Source of the DNA: Holtermannia corniformis
Taxonomy: Eukaryota > Basidiomycota > Tremellomycetes > Holtermanniales
Reading direction: 5' to 3'
DNA: 64,000 nucleotides
Assembly: GCA_001599935.1 (NCBI GenBank)
Contig: BCIJ01000009.1
Span: 465,392-529,391 of the forward strand
In this document: positions 24,542 through 34,602 of the stretch, piece by piece
Numbering within the stretch: position 1 is the first letter of the stretch
Layout: every line of letters begins with the position of its first letter
Translations under genes and position numbers: made by a program
The notes under the pieces: model-generated
Database searches by the model: none
Told to the model about the DNA's origin: nothing
What the model saw: only the letters and a program-made list of their open reading frames with translations

Positions 24542-25213
24542 CCGGGGCAGGTGCGACTATGACCCAGTCGGAGCCGAACACAGGGATGCAGACAGTCGAT
24601 GGGATGCAGAGCACAAGAGGGGGCAGAGGAGCAGGCACTCGGATCAGCCGTCTGCTCACGCTGGAGCACTCGGTGCGAAAAACACTAACCATGATTGCGT
24701 GCCGAGCGACCAATCCTTGCTACCGCCCTCTATGAGACTTTGCGACGTCCCGGTCGCCTGCTCGCTGGCGATGGCGAGCACACGGGTGGAAATTTGTATC
24801 ACTCGAGACCGGGTTGCTAGCCAAACCTTGGGTTTCGCGAGCTCGAGCTCGTGCGTGCGGTCAAACCTTGGCCGTACAAAGCGGCCTCGTCCCCCTCGTC
24901 GGGTCGTCCTGGTGCCTCTTGGCTCGAGCGACGTCGTTCTATGCGTCGATGGTCGCCAGCCAGCCAGCCGTCTGTACGATGCCACCAACGCCATGGCCGC
25001 CCGCCAGGCTCGAGGGTCGGGCGTGACTCCCGTGCAGAGCGCTCTCACGGCCATGGGCAACCTTAACATGTCTCATCATTTACATCCCATACCGCTCTAG
25101 TTCCGGCCATGGTCTACCCAGTCTATGAGGCCGCCAGGGCGCGTTGCAGATCGACCACTGCAGTCTAGCGACCCAAGCCGGCGGGAACGAGCAAAGGAGG
25201 GCCCTTTGGCGGC
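24542..25213. other. Intergenic between Ras gene and F-box gene
   Basis: A 672-base gap upstream of the Ras start. The plus strand has an ATG-initiated ORF at 24732-25100 (122 codons, GC-rich third positions), but a long ORF is also open on the minus strand and neither protein resembles a family I know. I treat it as probably non-coding promoter sequence; a small lineage-specific gene is possible. Confidence 0.3.
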
Positions 25214-26048
25214 TCATGCGGCCGCAGCGGCCGCCGCCGTGAGCTGCTCAAAGTACAGTCGTTTCCCTCGGATACTGGGGCAGATGGCCCACACGACGCG
25301 CTCGTCGCCGTCTCGCCAGATACCAGCTTGGGACCGGAGCACGTCTTGGACCTTGCGTTCGCCCACGCGTTCAGCTTGCAGAGCGTGCTTGACCTTGTCT
25401 CGGCTCAGCCTGCGCTCGAGCTCATAGCACCTCGCCTGGATCAACCGGGACGTTGCAGGCGATGCAGTCTGCAGGATCTTGCGGTTGGCTAGGGACGCTG
25501 GCGAAGACCGCACAGACGGCGAGAGGTCGTGCGTAAGAGACCGTCGAATCGTGTACAGCAGCAGCCTCGAGTGCGTGTTGGACAGCCGTACAGCCTATGC
25601 AGCTCAGTCACGGCCGTGTACAGTCCTCGGACACCCACTGGCTCACTGCACCAATACGTCTGGCTGCGCACGCCATTGATGATTGCCAGACCCCTCAGCG
25701 TCCCTCGGCGGACCTATCAAGCCGTGTCAGCCACGACACTGACCCTGTTGGTCTACTGCTACCTACCAGCTCGAGGGCGTCGGGTCGTGCTCTGGCCGGT
25801 GAGAACAGTGCATGATCCAGGCGTGCAGGCGCCGTCTACCCTCATCAGCTCGGCCATACCTGCCTCACACGGTACCACCTCACCTGGGTGTACCACACCT
25901 TTCTCAGGTACTCGTCTGTTTCCAGCCCGCGAAAGCCCGGGACCGTCTGCGAGAGCGTGAGGAGGTCGGCAGGGGTGAGGTAGAGTAGGATCCGCGTCTG
26001 GAGTTCTTCAGGTAGTCTCAGGATCTGATCTGAGAGGGACGCCGACAT
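25214..26048 (-). CDS. F-box protein
   Basis: Probable substrate adaptor of an SCF ubiquitin ligase. The ATG at 26048 begins MSASLSDQILRLPEEL and continues into QTRILLYLTPADLLTLSQTV, a standard N-terminal F-box (LP.EL...IL.YL.P.DLL.LS). After three introns the rest reads SQTYWCSEPVGVRGLYTA, KILQTASPATSRLIQARC, YELERRLSRDKVKHALQ and RVVWAICPSIRGKRLYFEQL, and ends in an alanine run before TGA (complement 25214-25216). No WD40, LRR or Kelch repeats are visible, so the substrate class is unknown. The middle exons are the least certain part. Confidence 0.65.
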
Positions 26049-26262
26049 TGTGAACTAGGATACAGCACGTCGAGCGGTTTCCCCGAGCGGCTGAAACGAG
26101 GGATGTTGAGAAACGGTGAAGTACTGGACAAAGGAGATGGGTGGCAAATGACCTCTTGACGCAGCGTACAGTCAAGGGATTCATCACAAAAGCCAAAACC
26201 TATATACCCACACGCGGCCCACAATCCCTGATAGCCCACCAGCACACACACACCGATCGAGC

Positions 26263-27367
26263 TCAGTCTTTCGCTCGCTCGCCACTGTGGTCTCTGCCGG
26301 CGGCGCGGCTGAGGCTCCGCAGGACGTTGCTGATCACGCCGCCCTTGTGTTGGTCGCGGCCGCGGCTGTCTTCGTGGTAGTTGCCCGCGCCGCTGGTTCA
26401 TCGTTAGCCTATGCCAGCAGGTGAACGAAGGGAAACGCACCCCTTGCCGGTGCTGACGCCGTGCCCAGTGTGCTTCTTCAAGTGCGCGTCCTTTTCCTCA
26501 ATCGAGAGCTTTGCAAACTCTGCGGCTGACAGCGGCTCGACGTGCTCGACATTGCCGGCACCGCCGCGACCACTGGAGCGCGGGGCAGAGTACTCGCCCG
26601 CGCGGTACTTTGCGAGAACCTCTTGCTCGTAGCGCTGCTCGGCCGCCAGCTGCGAATGTAAACGTCGACCTGTGATGTACGCAGAGCAGACGCGCCTTTT
26701 CCAAGTCCTCTTCCCGGTGTCCTTCCTGGAGGTTGCCCCAGCCACCACGGCCAGACGCCTGGCGATCTCAGCTTGGGTTCAAGAGTGAAGCAGCATGAAC
26801 ATACGTGGTGTGCACCTGCCTCGACGTCGGCGCCGTGACCCAAACGGCTACGGCTTCGGCTCCTGTTCCCGCCCATGTTGCCTGCTCCGCCACGGCCGGT
26901 CGAGACTGGGAGGTTCTCCTCGCGACCGCGCCGCTCGGCAACGAGGCGCTCTTGGAGCATCTCATCCTGTTCATCCTCGCGAATCGTCTGAGCCGGGTCG
27001 CGGTGTTTCGACGGGCTGCGCGTGTTGCCGGCGCCACCGCGTCCAGAGTGGGTGACCTGCTGGGCGTCAGTTGTGACCACTCGGTACGCGGTCGCGTACT
27101 CACGCGGTCGACCGACCTGTCGCGCAGCTCACGCCCGCGCTCCTGGCCTGGGATGACGCTCGTGTCCTCGCCACGGTGGGGCGAAGCCGTCATGTTGCCT
27201 GCACCTCCACGACCGGTGCTGACCTACCAACAGTCATGATTAGCGAAGCACAGGTGCGTCCCACGTCAAACACTGACCACATCGCGGCCTCTGGACCTGC
27301 TGCGTTCTGGAGCGGCATCGTGCAAGTGTTTGTGGTGATCAGTGGCAAGCGTTGTAGACGATTCCAT
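26263..27367 (-). CDS. PAR32: Par32-like protein with GRGGAGN repeats (DUF3602)
   Basis: Small disordered fungal protein. Starting at ATG 27367 (MESSTTLATDHHKHLHDA), the spliced frame shows six copies of a short motif: VSTGRGGAGNM, HSGRGGAGNT, VSTGRGGAGNM, TSGRGGWGNL, SSGRGGAGNV and STGKGGAGNY. Between them are charged helical linkers such as AAEQRYEQEVLAKYRAGEYS and EKDAHLKKHTGHG, and the end reads GGVISNVLRSLSRAAGRDHS before TGA (complement 26263-26265). The motif defines the family of S. cerevisiae Par32/Amu1, which is hyperphosphorylated when TORC1 is off and inhibits ammonium permeases. The next gene upstream on the same strand is an ammonium transporter. Motif 1 directly follows an intron and motif 6 is split by one. 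Confidence 0.82.
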
Positions 27368-28229
27368 CGTTGGCAGTGCCCGGTGCGATGGGTCGTGCGG
27401 AAAGTGTTTGGTTCGCAGTGGCGAGCGATGAACAGCAAGCAAAGAGGCCAGGGGTGGCGGCACGGATGACGTTGTGTGGACAGCAACGATGTGATAGGGT
27501 GATTGCAAGTTCCCAAGGTCAGCGATAAGCTTGATAGCGCGACGACTGCGATTGGTCGCGACCCGCCAAGCCGATTGCGCCAGTGCGGAGGCAGCCAGCA
27601 CCCGGTCAATCGCCACAAAGTGCACACAAGCAAGCTTGGCCGCCAGCGAGCGAGCACACCACCAGCCGTGGCCAATGGGCAACGAGCCACCCGACAACCA
27701 ATCACGACTGGGACGCACCTCTGCCTGGCTCGGGAATGATACCGACGTCGCTGCCCCGCCGGGGACTGAGCGCGCGCGCAACCTTGTCTCGAAACGTCAG
27801 GCCCGACGTCGTCGTGCTCGTCGAGCTCGTTTGCCGCTTGATGGGCTGCTGATCGACCGCCGTCATGGTGTTGGCGTCCGACCCGAAAGAGACTCTGCGG
27901 ATCGCCTTCGTGGCTGACTTGTTGTAGAGTGTAAAGGCTCGCGATGTATGATGACCCGCTTGCTACCGAGTGTACCGTCCTCTACCCACTGACCGAGCGC
28001 TGCTCTTTTCCCGCCCGCCAAGAGGTCGCATCAGCTGACGATCATCCAACGCCATTTGCTCCCGCGGCTCAATTCAACACTGTGCATCTCAGCCTCAACA
28101 AGGCGCCCGGATACCATCATACAACGACCTCTGCCACCGGCTGAAAACTAGTTATAAAGGCAGTCAACGCGGTCCAAGGCCATATCTATGCGAGGAAACG
28201 AGAGAGCGCAAAGGAACAGGCGTCGGCGC
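27368..28229 (-). promoter_or_regulatory. Upstream region of PAR32-like gene, with GATA sites
   Basis: An 862-base gap without a convincing gene. On the plus-strand reading it has GATA cores at 27493-27496, 27524-27529 (GATAAG) and 27533-27536, about 125-170 bases upstream of the PAR32 ATG. Fungal nitrogen-catabolite GATA factors bind GATAAG. The far end also holds the 3' flank of the transporter gene. Confidence 0.4.
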
Positions 28230-30170
28230 CTAGACGTCGTGGCGGTCACCGCCGGCCTTTTCGTTGCCGACTGCGGCGTGCGTGACCGGGGTCGCACCGG
28301 ACGACGAGGCAACAGACTCGGCGACGGGCGCAGACGAGTGCTTCATTCCCTCCGACTCGGTGTGGCGGATCCGAAGGTGGGGGTCGAGCGCGACATAGTC
28401 GTACGAGTGCTCTCCGAGGTGCCACTCGTCGATACCGACAATCTCGGCCTCGGGTGTCGTGCGCAGGTTGAGTCCCGGGATGAAGTGCATTATCCAGCAG
28501 ATCTACGACTGTCAGCCATAGTGTCGAAAAGGCGGGGGCTTACTCACGATGGTGGTCATGGTGAACGAGTAGGCCATGTTGGCAACGGCGACGGCGAGCT
28601 GGACACCGAGCTGGCGGTAGTTCTGCAGAGTGTCAGTGATTGGACTCGTATGAGATGTATACACGAACGTGGTCGAACCAGCCGCCGTCAATCACAGTAA
28701 GACCGTCGAACGCCGCAACGCTGGCCTGAGCAAAGAGCGCAGTCAGAAGCGAGCCGACAAAGCCACCAACGCCGTGCGAGGCAAAGACATCGAGCTGTAG
28801 ACGTCAGCCTTGACTCTGCTGGGACGGACACCAACTCACAGCTTCGTCAACGCGGACGAGGTACTTGATCTTGGTCGCAAAGTTGGCCGCGACAGCAGTC
28901 ACGAAACCAATCGCGACAGCGGCGGGGGCACCGACGTAGCCGGCAGCAGGGGTGATACCGACCAAGCCCGAGACGGCACCAGAGCAGAACCCGACGGCGG
29001 ACCACTTCTTCTCAAGACGCCAGTCGAGCAGCATCCAGGTCAAGCCGCCAACAGACGCGGCGAGGTTGGTGACAATGCAAGCCATGACGGCGCGGAGGTT
29101 GGCACTGAGAGCCGAACCGCCGTTGAAGCCGAACCAACCGAACCATAGGAAGACCGTGCCGAGGATCACGTAGGACGTGTTGTGAGGCTTGAAGGCGACA
29201 GACTCGGTCCCGTAGCCGTGGCGCTTGCCGAGGTAGAGCGCGATCGCGAGCGCAGCGGTACCACTGCTGATGTGCACGGGACCACCACCGGCAAAGTCGA
29301 GCTCGCCAAAGATGAAGGCCCAGCCGTTCGAGTTCTGTACTGGTCAGCTCGATTCGTGTTGATGAGGATCCTGGACTCACCCAGGTCCAGCACGCAATCG
29401 GGCAGTAGACAATGGTCAACCACACAAAGATAAAGGCCAGCACTGGGCCCATCTTGGAGCGTTCGGCAAAGCCACCAATGGCAAGCACGCAGGTGATCAT
29501 CTGTACCGAATAAGCAGCATTCGGCCCCAACACAGTCGACTTACGGCAAACATGCATTGGTAGATGCAGTAGAGAAGCGCTGGGATGCGGGTCGAGCCAA
29601 TCGACGGTTGCTCAAGAACGCCCATGAGCGAAAAGTACTTGAGGTTACCAATGAAGCTTGTCCGATCAGCAACGGCAAGCTCGTTTGAAAGCACCTACCC
29701 GTTGGTGGCAGTGTCAGAGAAGGCAAGCGAGTAGCCCCAGAAGAACCACTGGAACGAAGCAACCGAGAGGCCCGCTACGCTGAGGAACAGCATCGAGAGC
29801 GCGTTTCTGCAGTACCGTTAGTCGAGTGGTCGTGCGGCGGTGTGTGCACGGACTTTCGGCGGAGCAGGCCAGAGTAGAAGAAACCAACACCGGGAACCAT
29901 GACTAGGGGAGCGTCAGCTCGGTAGCCCTCGTCCCGTGCAGCACTCACGCCAGACAAGAGCCATGGATGTCAGAACTGAAGGGCGGTCAGCTACACATCC
30001 CTTATCTCAACACTTGCACCCACTCCAGGCCATGTCACCTAAGAGTCTGCTTCAGTATTCGACACCACGGCGCCCTCGCGAAACTCACCAAGGTTGTAGA
30101 TGATCGGCAAGCCGTCAGCATCGTACGCGACGAGGTCGGACGAGGCCTCGGTATAGGTCACGTTGGGCAT
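28230..30170 (-). CDS. AMT: Ammonium transporter (Mep/Amt family)
   Basis: Plasma-membrane ammonium permease with about eleven spans. The ATG at 30170 (MPNVTYTEASSDLVAYDADG) starts an extracellular N-terminus. Then come MVPGVGFFYSGLLRRKNALS, FQWFFWGYSLAFS, YQCMFAMITCVLAIGG and AFIFVWLTIVYCPIACWTW. FAGGGPVHISSGTAALAIAL carries the first pore histidine, and DVFASHGVGGFVGSLLTALF the second. Between them are FGFNGGSALSANLRAV and GFCSGAVSGLVGITPAAGYV. The C-terminal regulatory tail has LRTTPEAEIVGIDEWHLGEH and SYDYVALDP. Both pore histidines are kept, the Mep2/sensor-type arrangement, unlike Mep1/Mep3, which have Glu at the first site. About nine introns; stop TAG (complement 28230-28232). Confidence 0.95.
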
Positions 30171-30852
30171 TGTGAGAACAACTAGTGTGCACGGTCTCCG
30201 TGTTTGGTCCCCAGGCTCGAGTGACCGAGAGTCGATGTTCCGTCGATGTTCGGGTGATGGTCGAGGAGGACAACAATGTGGGGTCCTGCGCCGCTCTTGA
30301 GGCAAGGGAGAGGTACGCTGTGTGCCAAGCGGAATCGGCAGCAACGCCCAAGCAATTCACTCGAATGGGAATTCAGCCAGGGACGAGCCTTATCGCTCCG
30401 ATAAGCTATCTACGGCATCCAACCAATGGGCGGGCGTGAAGTGCGTCCCTGCCCGATTCATCCAAGCCTCCCGATGTGTGGTAACATGTTTCCAAGGCCG
30501 AGAGAGCCGAGAGCGAGACGTACGAGGCGGAGATGGCAGCTTGTAATGGCCACTCAGACGCCGTGATTTGGTTGCGCTCGGACCGCTGCCGGGTCACCTC
30601 CGTCACAAACCCGCATGCGAGTCAGGAGCATTGTTGGCCAATGAGACAGAGATGGAATGATATGCTGCAAGGGTAGACTTGGGGTTGAAGCTGATCTGGG
30701 CAAAGTCTTCACGAGTGGGCAAAAGTCGGTGGCGAGCCTTGCTGATCACATGTGGCAATTCCGGCATTGATACATCCTGCTGGCCTCCTACGATCCATTG
30801 GCTAACTGAATTAACTACTGTCACTTTGACATGCCCAACCTTGCCTTCATAC
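30171..30852 (-). promoter_or_regulatory. Upstream region of the ammonium transporter gene
   Basis: A 682-base gap. About 220 bases before the ATG lies a GATA cluster (30389-30410). I see no gene here; the far end also holds the 3' flank of the upstream membrane-protein gene. Confidence 0.45.
30389..30405. promoter_or_regulatory. Palindromic double GATA site
   Basis: The bases read CTTATCG-CTC-CGATAAG, a perfect 7-base inverted repeat with a 3-base spacer, so GATAAG occurs on both strands. A third core (CTATC) follows directly at 30406-30410. Its place upstream of an ammonium transporter fits nitrogen control by an AreA/Gat1-type activator; binding is inferred. Confidence 0.5.
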
Positions 30853-33317
30853 TCAGTAAGGACCCTGCGAGCTCCATCGGTTGTTCCCAGGGTAGCCCTG
30901 CGTTTGTTGCATGTTGGGGTGTTGAGGTAGAACGGGAAAGTATCCGTTTCCGCCACCCGAGTCGGGCATAGGCATGACTGTGGTGTTGGTCGCTGCAGGG
31001 CTGTATTGATCCTTGTACGGGCTGAGAGGTTGGCCTGCCGAGCTCGGACTGGAAGCCTGCACGATCATCGAACCACCATAGTACTGTCCACGCATAGGTG
31101 AACCGGCGCCTTCGAGATCACCAAGGGAGAGACCGAGATGGCCAGGGATGACTTCGGCGAGCCGGATCCGGCCTGGAACCGCCTTGAGGATGACTTCCGG
31201 GTCTGCACCTGCCCAGTTGCGCATCGCGAGGTAGAGAGCGCCACCCGGCTTTGCGGCCGCGCCAGCTACGACCATCGACACGGCGTCGGTAGGGCACCAA
31301 AACACCGACGCAGCGTGTGTAAATCCATACAGGATCCATCCCGTCAGGAGGGTGAAGAAGAAGAGTAGAGGCGGGATGACCCAGAGTAGACCGTAGACTG
31401 AGGGTGATGCGAGGCGGGTACGGGGAGTGAGCAGCGAGTAGGCGACGTTGAGATTGCTGCCTGTCGACGGCAGCCGTGTGTACATTTCGGTTGCGCCGAC
31501 CGAGAGCATGCGCTGGATGCCAGGCTGCAGGCCCATGCCGCGACCTTGAGAAGTGTCCTGTACAAGGTTGAGGATCTCGAGACGCCCGTCTTGGCCTGCG
31601 CAATCATGAGCGACTTTGACATCATCATAAAGCCACTCACCTTGCATCTTCTGCATGCCCATTTGCGCCATAAAGGTAATGTCAGTCTGCTTTCCAGCTA
31701 AGATTTGTCAGTGTGTTTCAAGCGACGTAGACTCGACCTACGGGGAGCTTGAGGCAGACTGGGCCAGATGTCAGCTCATCGCAAACGTGAAATCGTGCGA
31801 CGGACCTTGGGCACTTTGCACCATGGTCCACCGTCACAGCATTGCCCTGGATACGAAGCGGGACAAGCGTCTCCGTAGTAGAGACATCGCAGTAGAGCGT
31901 GTCACTTCCCATAGTGGTAGCATAACTGCCTGTGGCGACCAGCACGAGCAACTGACGAGGCATCAGCTTTACTGTATAGACTGCGCAAGCACATACCGTG
32001 TGGCCTGTACTCGTGAGACGGTCTGCAAACTGACACAATGAGTGTCAGGCCCAACAATCACACCTGAGTTCCGGCTTACCACAAAGATTGAGCCGCTGCC
32101 GTAGTCAGGCCTGGTGTCGGTATTGCAGTCACCGTTGGTGTTACAGAACCTCACGCGGGTGAGCGTCAGACCATCCAAGCTTGTGCCGAGCTGCGCCTCG
32201 CGAGTCCAGCTGACACCCGTTCCGTCAGTCGTTGGTTGACACTTGACGTCGATGACCGAGCGGGGCACACAGGCGCTCACGGCCGTCGTAAAAGACGCGG
32301 TCTTGACTGCGCCGCTGGTGGCGCGCTGGACCAGCTTGGTGGTCAAGTTGGTGATCTCGCCAGAGATACCCGATATCGACGAAGGGTACGAGACACCCCC
32401 GCGAGTGTAGTTCTCAGGTACCGAGTTGGTGACTTCAAGGAGAGCCGCGTCGAACATCACACCGTCTTCAGGCGGTCAGCAAGGTCGTATACGTCCTTGA
32501 CGATGACAGCTTACATCTACAAAGCGAGTCAGCCAAGGAAAAACGACGGCACCAGCCACTCACTTGTCGTTAATGGGACAGCCGTTGCCGTAGCCAAAAC
32601 TGATTCGAGGTGCTCAGCGCTGCATAGTGGAAAGTAAGTGCGGTACTGACCCTTCCTCTGAGCTTCCATAGCGGCAGAACAGGCCGTTGGCGTCGCCAAA
32701 CGTCCCGAACGCCGACGAAGGAAAAGTCGAGTCCTTGCCCACGAGTGTGGCAGTCGGGGTGAGTGAGGATGTGAGACTCTGCCGGCTGCTGTCAGCCCTC
32801 CATTCCGATCGAGTCAAGAGCCGACGCAGTCAACTGACAGCAGAGGTACCGGCAGCAATGCCGAGGATTGTCAGGCCAAGCAAGAGGTAACGTCCCCACT
32901 CGAGCACAAGGCCTCCGGCAGCTGAGTAGGGCGTCAGATCCCGCATTTTACTGTCAAAGTAGCTGCCTCACAGAATTTGCTCAAGTCTGCAATCCGCTTG
33001 AGCGAGAGTCCATCTTCCAGGCCCTTCTTCTTGGCGTAAGTGTCGACAATGAGCTTGAAGGCTGCCATGGCGATGAAGTTGGAGATGAACGCCGCCACAG
33101 TAGCGACGGCGGGCATGAGCCATCGATAGGTGATGACGGTTGAGCCAGTTGTGATGACAAACTCTGGCAAGAGGATTTCTTTGCGCTGTACAATCACGGC
33201 GATTGCAGCAATGATCGCGTTGAGAGTCAAGGCCGATAGGACGACACCGTGAAGGTACCACGAGTTGCCTGGCTCGTGCCACTTGAACGAATCGGCTTGG
33301 AAAGACTTGCGCTTCAT
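30853..33317 (-). CDS. Uncharacterised fungal multi-pass membrane protein
   Basis: I do not recognise the family. The ATG at 33317 (MKRKSFQADSFKWHEPGNSW) is followed by two spans (VVLSALTLNAIIAAIAVIV and LMPAVATVAAFISNFIAMAA), a third (GRYLLLGLTILGIAAG), then a long segment with several N-glycosylation sequons (for example ENYT) and Cys residues (FCNTNGDCNTD), likely lumenal or extracellular. A last span (VYGLLWVIPPLLFFFTLLTG) leads to a Pro/Ser/Gly-rich cytosolic tail ending SSQGPY. So the layout is three N-terminal spans, a large outside domain, one span and a tail. About eight introns. No enzymatic motif is visible; a surface or wall-sensing role would be a guess. Confidence 0.65.
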
Positions 33318-34602
33318 CTTGGGTGTTGGTGAAGACAAAGCTGAGAGGTAAGAGTAGTCTTCAGCTTGCAGCTTCCAGACTATAGGTTGCGGTCGCTGCC
33401 GCCGCCCGTGGCCTAATCGAGCACCTGGTCTTGATCCGAACTCTTGGCAAAACGCCACCGCGGGTACTGATCTACACATTCAGTCGCTTCCCGGATGGAG
33501 TTCGGTTCTGTGGTGAGCACGTTCGGAAGCGGCAGCATCGCACAGAAGCCATCAGATTGGCTCTCATCCTGTGCGAGACCAATCCGAGACCCAGCCCGCG
33601 GCTCAACGACGTCTAGCAACGTCCGAGACGTGACGTGAGTACCCTGAGCTGTGACTAGACTTTGGAAGTCCCAGACAAGACCTGTTCGAGAGACACATAA
33701 GCATACTCAATGGTGCCATAGTCGGATCTCCCTCGGTACAGGTCGTAGACGATCAGGCACCCGTGACGGCACCCTGTGCACCGGTGCTGGCCTCTTGGTG
33801 GCGGGCGGATGCAAAGCCGGTCGAGCGCTACATCTCGACCGTTCACACGTACGAGTGCACGGAGCGACGTCCCCGACAGTGATACTGACACCGGCTTGAA
33901 AGCACTGACACTCCTGATCGTATCAGGCACGGAGCGTGTCGTGAGTCAACCCCTCACTGGGAGATCAGCGTTCGACATCCATGTGCAGTCACGCCCCCGG
34001 ATGCGTTATCTCGCTGAGAAGCTGCCTCAGTTGGAGCACACACTAGCCGTCAACAGCTCGCCAGGGAGGCGGCTCACTTTTGGGTCGACGACGCTAATGC
34101 TAGTACCAAGGCATGATTGACAGCTCCTTCGCCTCACATGCGGACAGCTCGCAGGCCTTTGCGAGCTCATTATAGCGGGCCGAGGTCCACTTGTCCGCAT
34201 GTCCCCTTTTGATCATCAACGTGGTTGCCGATCCGACGCGTCGTCTGTCCGCAAGACGGATCGCTCATCAACCTCAATGCGCGCCGATCATCACGTCCTT
34301 CGGCCCTAGGGCAGCCAAAGAGCCACAGCTTCTCATGCTAGCCGCGGGGCTAGTGGTTGCGCATGCCGGATGATCCTCCAAGGACGCTAGAAGGATGCTC
34401 GGATGCGGCATCCGTACCCACTCCTTCCAGACGACGGACCCACGAGCCAGAGTCTCCCGCCCACCAGTCGATCACCAGTGTCCTTCGGACCCGTCGGTCA
34501 GCGTGGTCCGGTCCGCAGCTCCAGCTATAAGACTGGCGTGATGGCCGCACGGTCATTCACTCACACCCACTTTCAGGTCCGACTCGCCCACCTTCTCTCG
34601 CG
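33318..34602. other. Long divergent intergenic region
   Basis: 1,285 bases between two divergent membrane-protein genes, unusually long for this window. A minus-strand frame at 33655-33930 (about 90 codons) ends TIEYAYVSLEQVLSG and could be an exon or relic, but I could not extend it into a gene or name it. Other ORFs look random. Confidence 0.35.

Noticed and set aside
24732..25100. 122-codon plus-strand ORF upstream of the Ras gene
   Set aside because: Open frames occur on both strands here, no motif is recognised and the site is the Ras promoter; not called as a gene.
33655..33930. Minus-strand frame in the 1.3-kb gap
   Set aside because: I considered an acid-phosphatase-like C-terminus, but the required motifs are absent and no start or further exons could be found.
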